From: Adiantum capillus-veneris
Lineage: Eukaryota > Streptophyta > Polypodiopsida > Polypodiales > Pteridaceae
Assembly (NCBI GenBank): GCA_014529385.2
Contig: CM043963.1
Coordinates: forward strand, 102,652,912 to 102,716,911
Reading direction: 5' to 3'
Length of the DNA: 64,000 nucleotides
Part shown: positions 23,892-33,600 of the stretch, piece by piece
Layout: each line of letters opens with the position of its first letter
How positions within the stretch are numbered: position 1 is the first letter of the stretch
Translations under genes and position numbers: made by a program
The notes under the pieces: generated by a model
Databases searched by the model: none
What the model saw: the letters and a program-made list of their open reading frames with translations, nothing else
What the model was told of the DNA's origin: nothing

Positions 23892-24187
23892 GGAAGTCTG
23901 TTAACAGTATTTGTCAGAGATAGTACTATAGGAAAAAGCTGTGCAGATACGAGGAAGAAGACGACACAGAAAAGGTTTGTTTCAGCTTTTGGAAATTTTG
24001 AATTTTGGGCCAGAACTAACGTTTTCGTTAGTTTTGGAGGGAGTATTTTATAGAATACGAAAGATCCTAGAAAGATTTGACAATGACATGTTTCGGTGGA
24101 GGTAAAAAGGATGCAAACTCACCTTTTTACAAACATTTCACTATTTTTTAAATAAAGTATATATTCTCTCTCTACATATTCTTACAG

Positions 24188-24219
24188 GGCACAAAAGTGA
24201 CCTCAAAATTCCCCTAATG
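24188..24219 (-). repeat. Right terminal inverted repeat of the inner element
   Basis: The reverse complement begins CATTAGGGGAATTTTGAGG and ends cttttgtgcc. The sequence from 23892 to 24187 is the upstream region of the transposase-like gene and shows no other feature. Confidence 0.92.
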
Positions 24220-25465
24220 CTTTGTTCTTGGGGCTATGGTAAGCACTTCAAAATGCGTTTACATGTATGACACATGGAATAAATATCCATAGCTTTGGTC
24301 CAGGAGGGAGGATTACTAGATATACATTCGGGGGCTGCCCATGGATAATCTCTCTCATATTGTTTTCTAGTTTCTATCTGCATATCGCGTAGAGGAGGAA
24401 AACCGGCTGTGGTATTTGTTTTGGTGCATGAACCCCAATCCACAATGCCGGCATAAACACCTTTTTCTCCAAAATGCAGCATCATATTCCGAGAGTGTAG
24501 ATCATTGTGGAGGTAGTTATGCGAATGTATATACTTTAGAGTTTGGAGGAGAGCATTGATGATGTGCAAAATATTCTCCTGGAATAGCTCTACTGTTCCT
24601 GAAGTGAGTACATAATCGCGGATGACAGGTTGGCTGCCGTCTGCAGTGCATTCTTTGATCCATTGCTCCACATGGCCGCCATTCCAAAATTGTGAAATGA
24701 GCATTGGTCGCTCCACGTGGTGCACCATGGCAAGAGAGTAGATAATACCTCGATGTGAAATATCCAAAATTGTTGCTTCGTCTTTGACGTGTTGCTCCAT
24801 GGTGGGCCCATGTAAATGTACTTTGAACACTTTTGCAGCATACACTTGATCTTTGAAAGCAGGATGTGTGACACCCACACGCTTCACATGTGCCCATCTT
24901 CCCTCTCCTAGCTGTGGAGCTTGGATATTGAAGACGCTGTGTCGGGTAAAAGGTGTAAAATAGGTGGTAGTTGAGAGAGGTCAAATGTAGCAACGGATGA
25001 CGTTGGAGGCTCTGTTCTAAGAATGATTTCTGGTTCAACAGTAGCTTCAGAAGAGCTGGCTTCCACTCTTGCACGCTTTGCTACTCTTTCTAGCTTTTCC
25101 TTGCTCTTGAACTCCGTGTAAAGCTGTTGCACAAGATGTATGCGCTCAACTATGTTTGGCAAGGAAGTAATTGCAGGATTTTTCAGTTCTTCAAAGGTTT
25201 TCATGATCTGTCCAATGGTTTGTTTGACCATGTTTACTAAAGCACCTAATGTCAGGAGGGCTATGTCAAAAATAGCTGGTGCAAACTCTGCCTGGAGTTG
25301 CTCAAACACAGACTTGGTTAGAGTCTTTGCAAGCTGATAAAAATGCTCCGGAGCGACAGGGTTTAAACAACGCCTAATCTCTGCCTCTGATGAGTAATGG
25401 AAGTGTCTCACAATCACTTCGGAGACGAACTTTCGTTGATGTTTCGCTAGCTTCGTGTCTGCCAT
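24220..25465 (-). pseudogene. Protein-kinase-like gene carried by the hAT element, broken
   Basis: ATG at 25465 (MADTKLAKHQRKFVSEVIVR). The first about 180 residues are helical with no recognised domain. After a frame change near 24930 the kinase domain follows: glycine loop LGEGRW, YAAKVF (subdomain II Lys), catalytic loop HNDLHSRNMM (HRD is replaced by HND, with Asp and Asn kept), VDWGS (DFG replaced by DWG), WAAPECI (APE) and MDIYSMCH. A TAG lies at 24234-24236, just before the inner element. The last lobe is at 14199-14364. The motifs fit a Ser/Thr-type kinase fold. The frame change and stop indicate a pseudogene in this copy. It lies on the same strand as the coiled-coil gene at 13270. 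No intron is obvious, so it may be a retro-copied capture. Confidence 0.75.
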
Positions 25466-25670
25466 ATCTGTATGACAGAATTATAAATTAAGAATCTTAC
25501 GAAATGATTGTACACCATAGTAACATAGTTATTATATAATAAGTGTTAACCCTATATATATATATTAAACGATGATTCAAATTTATTAAACAAAACTAAA
25601 TTATTGCAAATTAAAGAGAAAATCTTATGATTACAAACCACATTGTGCGAATCGACCATGAAAATTAATT

Positions 25671-25744
<74 letters not shown>

Positions 25745-27128
25745 GGCTAGGAGTGTGAGATGCTCTCAGCACAAGAATTGGACCCTGCTATGTGCAAAAG
25801 TGTGAGATGATGAAAGAAATTACATCTAAAGGGTTGGAAAATCGTATATGTGAACAACTCAGCTAGTGTGAGATATTCTCAGCACAAGTCCTGGATGCTG
25901 TTGTAAAATAGATTGATAGTTTTTATCAATCTAATCCCTGATAAAGTGTGTGGAACTCACAACACAACTATCAGCGGATAAATTAACAATTGCCAATGTA
26001 AGTTACCTATCGTATGTGTTTACGTCCAAAACAACACCAAGTCATTTAATGATGAAAAATGATGTTCTTTTGGAATATGAAACACACGAGTAACCAGTAT
26101 GTCACATTAAGATGAAGAGGGCATGAAAATATGCATCTCTTCACTCTTTATATAACGAGTGGTAACGCTTGTGTTTCTATGTAACACATATGACAGAAAA
26201 ACTTAATCTAAAATTGTAAATTTTATAAGCTATTTCTAATGGAGTGTGTGGCACGCACAACACAACCATCAGCAAACAGCTCAACAATCTCAAATGTAAA
26301 TCAATTGTTGTATATATCTACATTCAGAGTAACACCAAGTCATCTGTTGATGAACAATGATAATACTACAGAAATAGAAGCACAAAAATAACGAAAGTCG
26401 TATTAAGATGAAGAGGGCATAAAGTATGCATCTCTACACTCTTAAAATGACGAACGTTAATTTTTGTGCTTCTATGTAGAATAATCAATAATGATTTACT
26501 TTAAGATTGTAAATTTTATAGGCCACTCTGAAGTGAGAGGTGTAGCATCATGCCAACTACACTCCACGAGTCAACCTCTAATCCTAACTCAGCTCTATGG
26601 TGAGAGATATACTACTACACCATACGAGTGAGAATCTAAATTTACCCTAAGCCTTCTCTGGAGTGAGTTATATAACTACACACCACGGGAAAGAAAACTA
26701 TATTCTATACACCTCTGGAGTGAGCCATATGGGCCTATGGCTACACACCACGAAGTGGTCTACGACCTGCAAGCCAACATTGTGGTGAGAGCCGAAACTA
26801 CTGCACCACACAAGTCTGGCACAACACAAAAAAAAAGTTAATATTTATTGAAAATTTAAAAAATATACCTGAAAACCGTTGTAAATCAAATTCGCTGTCT
26901 CTATCTGGCAAACTCTCAGAAGCTCCAAGCTCTCCAAACTCCAAGAAAGTCCACAATGCTTTTCGATCGAATACGGTGACGATTGTATATATATACTTTT
27001 TTTCCATCTATATATTTTTCGATCGAAAAATGTTTTACACGGCTATTCGGTAATTATTCGGAGATACGGCGTATATTGACGTTTTATACATATAATTTTT
27101 GTTATACGGGCGTATAAATGCAACGCAG
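25466..27128. repeat. hAT right subterminal region with hairpins and a (GA)n tract
   Basis: No gene. A (GA)n run at 25672-25741 is followed by recurrent stems such as gtgtgagatgctctcagcac (25753), gtgtgagatattctcagcac (25866), gtgtgtggaactcacaac (about 25947) and the agtgtgtggcacgcacaac type (about 26245). About 300-bp diverged repeats contain aacaccaagtcat and gatgaagagggcat. Near 26950-27118 are tttcgatcga words and ttattcgg/gtatac words shared with the left end. Confidence 0.6.
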
Positions 27129-27566
27129 ATGCCATCGGTCTCCAGTAAAACACAATTCCTGATGCATATAGATGCTAATGATTGTGTCAAGGACAAAATA
27201 ACTGGCAGATATCCTTCAAACAAAAACTCAGAAATGTCTCAGACATCGAGAAAAACAAGGAAGGGTACTCAAGAAAAATCTCAGGATAAAAAACCACTCA
27301 TGACCAGAGTCGAGCGGGAAAAGAAATATCAAGAGTTGAAAAAATCTCTAAAGGAGATATACACAACCGAAATGGAAACCACGGAAGAGGATGGTAAGGA
27401 TGTAATGCATGTTCCATCCCATTACAAAAAGCATACTCTCCAAGATCGGAAAATCATAATTGAACAACCTGTTAGGGAACGAGTGCTTATTTTTTGCAAG
27501 CTTCTAATTTAGAGCTTTTTAGGAGAATTTAGAGCTTTTTTTGTGATGATTATTTTCCATTATTGC
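27129..27566 (+). pseudogene. gag-protease retroelement copy 1, third segment
   Basis: Follows the right hAT TSD copy (27129-27136). The open stretch reads VSSKTQFLMHIDANDCVKD and continues basic and Lys-rich to 27512 (VLIFCKLLI). It is in frame with 9638 once the hAT unit is removed. It ends at 27567, where the LTR of retroelement copy 2 begins; whether copy 1 continued beyond is not clear. Confidence 0.65.
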
Positions 27567-28447
27567 TGGACGGGAAGCGACTCACACACCCATGAAGTGC
27601 ATGCAAACACTACCTAGATCAACATAATGTCAATCGAGGACACAGATGACACGATAGGCACATGGAGGAAATCACTTAAGCTTGTCAGGCTGAGACCATC
27701 CTACACATACAACACTCAGGAAGGCCAACTAAACCACAATCAAGAACCTCACTGCTCTCAACTACACCACCTAGCCACATACACACATGCGGAAGGTAAC
27801 TCACCTAATCATGCCAGATTCGTACGAAACTTAAGGAACACCATCCCCTCACTAGGATACACCTGTCCCTAAGCTTCTACACTTAAAACCCTCACTCAAA
27901 ACCCATCTACGGAAAACGCGTAGGATGACAGAGCCGAATTTTGAAAGTGCCCGAAACTAAAATTTATGAGTACCTATGCGTAGCTTATGTCGCCACGATT
28001 CTATAGACTACTAGCACGCAGAAAACAGACATCGTTTGATACACTTACGGCCACAAATAGCTCGTAGATGCGTCGACGTGTGCACTTCGTCTCGCGGGGA
28101 ATGCTTGGCGTTGTCGCGTAGCTCTCCTTGAGCCTACCACAATGGTGCAGTCGGATCTCCAATGTGTTGAGCGAGCCGGGCGTAGCGAGAGGATGAAGCT
28201 TACGTTCACTCTCTTTCTCTCTCACACACAGTAGACGGCAGCGCTAAAACTTGATTATGATAAAAGTATTCTTTACAAAATGACCTAGGTACCTTATATA
28301 CTAAGGCTACCTTAGGTTTAACCAAAAATGGGGTTGAAAGGGTCAAATGGCTTCGTATTTACAATCTGGAAGTGCCAGTGCACCCCGGCTTCTGAAACTA
28401 GAATAACTACTCATTACAAATGACGTTTATATCCATAATCCGCAGCA
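27567..28447 (-). repeat. 3' LTR of retroelement copy 2
   Basis: Starts tggacgggaagcgactcac and ends ccgcagca in plus orientation, nearly identical to 37863-38737. The polypurine tract lies just inside: minus strand gcgaaagggaggaatgt ends at 28448. Confidence 0.93.
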
Positions 28448-28485
28448 ACATTCCTCCCTTTCGCGTTCATGTCGTCCCCGACATG

Positions 28486-28928
28486 ACCTGATTGTCGATG
28501 GCGATGTGGTCTTTGTTGTCGTTTTGTTGTTGTAAATAAAGTATAGACTATATCCTTTGTAGTAGCTTGTCTTGTTCGTCCAATCCGATGTACATAGTCT
28601 TCACATGATTCAGGAAAATCATAATTGATGACGAACTTTATGTCTTTCACATCCACGCTCCGAGCTGCAACATCTGTTTCTGTCATTATAGGTCTACTGC
28701 CAGATCTAAATTCAAAAGAACCCAATGTCGTTTAACTTGACTCTTATCATCATGGATAGAGAAAGTTCCATCCATCACTTTCTCCAACAAATCTGTCAAT
28801 TCGGAGTATTTGTGATTCTCAGAAACAACTTCTACAATCTGTAGAATTGAGTGATTGGCTTTTTGATCTTGTGAGGCAATGAAAACTTTGTATGATTTAT
28901 GTTGTGATGTTGACCCAGCGGTCAACAC
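28486..28928 (-). pseudogene. Captured DEAD-box RNA helicase fragment (DDX5/DBP2/RH20-like)
   Basis: Minus-strand translation gives [58 protein letters not shown]. After a one-base frame change it continues [51 protein letters not shown] and YTLFTTT. These are the C-terminal RecA-like domain motifs of DBP2/DDX5-type helicases (family: DVAARGLDV, HRIGRTGR). About 27 residues normally lying between MDG and SIHGDK, including the RILIF strand, are missing exactly, as if an exon were skipped. There is no intron. The fragment lies between the end of gag-protease and the polypurine tract, in element orientation, as expected for transduction of spliced RNA. Arg replaces Gly in the final motif (GRTRQ), so it is not a working helicase. 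Confidence 0.85.
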
Positions 28929-30609
28929 TTTGCTGTTGTTTTGGCTTCATCTGTTGCACTGCTTGTATCTTTGTCGAACCACAACAAGAACTAGGATCCA
29001 TTAGAGCGGACGTCTATCATCATAACCATTCATCTTTTGAGATCCTCTAATTACTTTTAAGTCTGCTCTTCTTCATTGGGGACTTCTTTGTTCTTGTGCA
29101 ATCATGTTGCTAGTGTTGTCTGCAGCTTTGTCAGTGTAGGCCATTCTTCGACTCGCCATTGAGGAGAAGTATGCTATGATCTGAAATTGGTGCTCCAATT
29201 CATTTGTCAATTGATTTGAGTAGCATTTCCTTATTGTTGATGTAGAAGGAATATGTACAAGAGGATGGTGATAGGTGTCTTTAGATTAGGGTCTAAAACC
29301 TGGATGACCAAAGGGAAAAAACCCGGTGGGAAAAAAAAATGCCTTTGGTATACGCTCTTATTGGAGTCGAGTAGTTGAACGTGAAGTACATGTTCATGAA
29401 AGGTGAGTGCTTGGGTGAAACACGGAAAGAGTGCCTAATGCAAGTGCCAATTATGGGACACTCTATATGCATATGAGAAATTTATCAACAAAAGCATGCA
29501 ATGTGAAAGAAGGAGATGATGGTTGTTTCGAGGAATAAATGTAGCACATGTGACATCAAAAGATGTCTCAATAGCTTCCACCTTTCCAAGAAGGGTTTTC
29601 GATGTAGAAGTTTCTCCACTCGTATCTCACTGTGCTCAGTACGTGAGTGTCTTTTGGACCTTCTCCTTCACTTCACTAGACGTAAGTACTTAGACTTCGA
29701 CTCTTTTGCTCACCTATACCAGCATGAGCGACACAACGTAAATATGCTCAACTCTTCCAGCTTGAGCAGTACCTAGAATAGCTAAGACGCTTAGACCACA
29801 AAGAATATTACTTGAAGCTTTGGGACTAACACCTCACTCATTTTGTGGCATAGCTACTCGACTCTGACTTGTATGACTTGTCGGTTGCATGTTGACACTG
29901 CTTTGTGATAAGTTCTTCGGCTATTGTAGTGGCTGCTGAGACATACTTCGTGAAGTTTCATCGTTTCCCTGTACCTTCTTCTCTTTGTAGTGCTCAGGCC
30001 TCTCATCAGTCTTTTCTTCATGTGGAATATGGATTTTTTAAAAAAAAATCTTAATAATAAACAAAGAAAATCTTAAAACAACTCAACAAAAGAAAAATCA
30101 TTCAAATAGAAATCTAAAGGCTATGTACACTATACACATGTCCCTAGGGGCTCATATATGGATTTTGTCCCCATACTCCTCTGTAACTCTACTATGAGGG
30201 CATATACTCTAAATTTCGTCAAAAATTTATCACAATAAAACGCAAAAATTCAATGCATCTCACAAAACATTGCCCTCTAATAGTCATAATGTTAGGTCCG
30301 CATTCAGAATGCTTCCCCCCTTCCTATTTGGAGTCATCCTTTATGATAGGGTATCGCAAAGGGCATGTGTTGTGCTTGGGCAAAAAGTTGTGCCTATGCA
30401 GGCTTTGTAATGTAGCCCTATTATGCATACACAGTCAATGCATGGAAAAGATTTATGTTGTGCAAGATGTGGGTATAAGCAATTTGCTTATTGGCATTTG
30501 TTGGCGAGGCTTCCTATTCTAAGCAATGTAATGGTCTCTGAAGCTCCTATATCGTTGCTTGATTGAAGCGACTTTCTCTCTTCTAACTGTACTATAATCG
30601 TAGGAAGAA
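28929..30609. other. Noncoding internal region of retroelement copy 2
   Basis: Lies between the captured helicase piece and the end of gag-protease. Only short chance frames are present (for example 29516-29776). An A-rich stretch (29320-29340, 30040-30060) and several ctcgtac/cacttgac words are seen. I recognise no RT, integrase or host exon. Confidence 0.6.
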
Positions 30610-33600
30610 TTATAAGAATTCAAGCGGCGATGCACTGACATCAGTTTTGTTGTTCTTCTTTGGGACCCATTTCTTTGCGATTATTGGTTGTTTTGTTGTT
30701 GGCTCTCGTTTGGGAACCCATACTTTCCCATGCTTTGTTTGTGTTTGAAGAGACTTCTTTGGGATCCACCTTTTTGTTGTGTGAGTCGACAGTGGTCTTT
30801 GCTTCAGCCCTTGTACGCTTGGTTGGTGACGGGATTCAGGCTTTGAAAGTTGATACTGTGGTTGTTTGGGAATCCAAATGAATTCCTTACTTTTTTGTGC
30901 TTGAATCAACTTCTTTGGAGCCCAAACCTGAGTTGTGTGATTTTGTGATATTCTTACCCGTTCGTGTACGCTTTCCTTGTTTTTGTTTTGGTGTTGGATC
31001 TTGTGATTTGTCATTAGAGATCTTTGTCTTCTTGATCCATATCTGTTTTTGGCCGATCTGGCGTTTTGGTATCCAGATTTGTCGAGCTTTTTGGCTTTGA
31101 CTTGTTGTCCTGTTCTTTTGACCTGTCATGGTTGTTGTTGAAGGGGTTGGTGATAGTGATGGTCTGAGTTGATGATAGGGGATGTCGTAAGATTCATCAT
31201 TATCGCTACTATCCTCAGCAAGGTTGACTTCTTGTACTTTCCCTTGATTTTTTGGTTGGTAGTGGAAAGTTACTGTCTGTTTGCTCGTAGGTGGTAGTTT
31301 CTTGGAGAACTTTTCTAGCCCATTGATTAGAGCATTGTTAGCTCGTTTCTCTGGTCGTATTCCTCCTAGCTGAGTCTTTGCATCCTTATTAGGAGCCATG
31401 TATGAGGATGATTGTGGTGGCTGTGTCTTCACGGAGGACTTTGGAATCCACTTTTGATGCACTTGATTCATGTAACGATGACATTGATTCCCGGGTCTTT
31501 GATCTTCTTGAAGCTCGAAGTGTTCTACAGAGTCATAGAACTCGTCGTCTTCTTCATCTTTTGATTCTCCACATTTCTTTGTTTGCTCCTTATTTCGAGA
31601 GCTTGTTGATGTCTGGATTTCTTTGTTTTCCTGGATTACACTCACTGCAAAATAAGGAACGACATCATAGCCATTTTCATCACAAAACTTTGTTGTGGGA
31701 GCATCCTCCACGGCGCACACGTCCAGAGTAGCCAAGATGTGTTCCCATCCAAAAGGCTCTAACTCTTCTTCAGGAAATGGTTCTGGGATATAGTCCATAT
31801 CCTCTATAACCCGTTCTAGGATACATTCCTCACATTTCAAGCTACCACATTGTGAAGCTCCACACATCCACAGTTCTTTAGGCTTACCTAACCAAGATGG
31901 CAGTTCTGATCCTGCAACTGTGGCGAAATAAAACTCCTCAACCGGTGTTCTCATCACATCCCTGTAGCTATGGTCCCTCAAGTTTACCTTTGTTATGGTT
32001 TCCATATGTCTCAGGTATATATGGTCATAACTCCAATCTTGGACCATTTTCAATTGTCGCATGAATGGTCTTCCCAGAATGATTTCATAGTTGTTCTTCT
32101 TGCCAAAGTCGACAACAACAAAAGTGTGTTCATATTCAATGTCACAAGAAGTAACAAGTACTTTTTCTAGCAATCCTAGGGGGTTTTCCTTGTGTTCGTC
32201 TGCAAGCTGCAGGGTCATTCGTGTGGATATCAAGGCAGGTTGTCCCCATTTTTTCCAAACCTCTTTGGTTGCAATGGCCACACCAGCTCCACTGTCAAGG
32301 ATCGCCATGGTTTTTACACCATTGAATTCCAAAGGAAGGGTGGTGTTTCCATCTTCTCCCTCGTAATACTCGCCTACCTTGTTTAATGGAACTGGCCTAG
32401 TATTTAGTTGAGGCATTTCAAGCTCTTTGATACCTTCCTCGATTTGAGTCATTGGGGTTTTTACACCAAATTTCTCTAGACATTTACCCACATTAGCCCA
32501 CATGTTTGGTCTTATTCTGAGCAACTCGGCTAACGTTATTGTACAGGTGACTGGGGTAGATAGAATATCTACTAGCCCCTTTGAATCGATGGCCTTGTTG
32601 GGAGACAGTCTCTGTGATGGGACTGCAACCACATCTGACTTGGTCTCGTACTCTCCCATGTAGGACGGTAGTGTTCTTAGTGAATGGGGTTGACTATCCA
32701 TAGATTGTACAGATCCTTTGTCGCCCCAACACGATCACACGTCTAGATTCATTTGAGATCGAGTCTCAAATTCCTCTATTGGTGGTAGAAACACTCCTCG
32801 TTCATCACCAGTCTTGTCTACTTGTCTTCTTAGGTCATCGGCTTCATTGGCCTCTCTGACTTGTTTCCACAATTCGTCAAGACCATCTATCTCTTTACAA
32901 TCCTCAGGTATAGCTTGGGGAAATCCCTCGGAAGAGTTATCCGTGGTATTCAATACTATCCTTGGTTCTAATGCTGGGTCTTTGAGTTTTGGTCTGAGCT
33001 CATGACTAGAATCTGGCTCTTTTAGTTCCTGGTTTGGTGGGATTACTTGTGTAGGCAGGACATGGATCACATCCTTAGGTTTTGCACCTGGTGGTTCTAG
33101 TAAATCTTGGGCTGTTTGAATCATTTTATGGCACATTTCAAACCTTTTCTTTTCTAGTTCCGTATAGGGATATGTCATCCACCTTTGTTCTTGGGTTTGG
33201 TTGTTTTTGAGCCTCGCATCATAGGCTTTCAAGAGGGCATCTAATGTCTCATTAACCTTCTCTGCCAACACAGATCCTCCTGAACTAGCACTTCTTGGTT
33301 TCTCATCCGTGGATGGTTCTTCTAGAGGTTTAACCATCTGTGTAAGAGAAGGTGCCTCCTTTTCCTCATGTTGTTTTATCTTCTCCTCAGCTTCGGTAAG
33401 CTTCTCAGCTAGGGATTTTTGCTCTCGTTCCCTGCGTGCTTTCATCCTAGTCTTTCTAGCTTTCCAACTATTTCGTTTGCTCTTGGTTTTCTGACTAGGT
33501 GCGTCTGTCTTTGGTCCATCATCTGTCTTTGGACTCTTGACACTTTCCGTGTTCTTTGTCTCTGGATTCTCATCAGCTTTCTTTTGAGCTTGTGCTCTCG

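Larger units (their letters stand above)
14365..24219. mobile_element. Unclassified 9.9-kb DNA transposon encoding H3-like/Ulp1, BAH-like and transposase-like proteins
   Basis: Bounded by inverted repeats beginning CATTAGGGGAATTTTGAGG (14365-14396 and the reverse complement of 24188-24219; one mismatch in 32), with looser matching (gtagagagagag) for about 20 bp more. It lies inside the kinase gene of the hAT element. Four genes fill it: BAH-like (plus), H3-like/Ulp1 (minus), unknown acidic (plus), transposase-like (minus). No exact target duplication is seen: the abutting 5-mers are tcttg and ctttg. Removing exactly 14365-24219 leaves the kinase frame in register. A decayed relative lies at 61134-64000. 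Three of its genes show nonsense or frame lesions, so this copy is probably dead but not ancient. I cannot place it in a named superfamily. Confidence 0.85.
9639..27128. mobile_element. hAT DNA transposon with kinase and coiled-coil cargo genes, itself split by another element
   Basis: The 8-bp sequence atgccatc is repeated at 9631-9638 and 27129-27136, which is the target duplication size expected for hAT. The inner ends are weak inverted repeats (left ctaagtttcatt, right reverse complement ctgcgttgcatt). A BED/hATC transposase lies at 10907-13008 on the plus strand. The rest is a minus-strand kinase-like gene and a coiled-coil protein gene. Without the inner element (14365-24219) the hAT unit is about 7.6 kb. 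Excision with one TSD restores the retroelement frame outside it. The transposase has one frameshift and one nonsense codon, so this copy is inactive. Confidence 0.88.

Noticed and set aside
24220-25465. Host protein kinase gene
   Set aside because: It lies between the hAT ends, has a frame change and a stop, and its last lobe is on the far side of another transposon.
27562-27566. A 5-bp target duplication for retroelement copy 2
   Set aside because: attgc on the left and tttca on the right do not match; LTR boundaries rest on the repeat pair, TG...CA, primer site and purine tract instead.
28414-28928. Functional DEAD-box helicase gene
   Set aside because: Only the C-terminal RecA-like part is present, with a missing block, a frame change and an altered HRIGRTGR motif.
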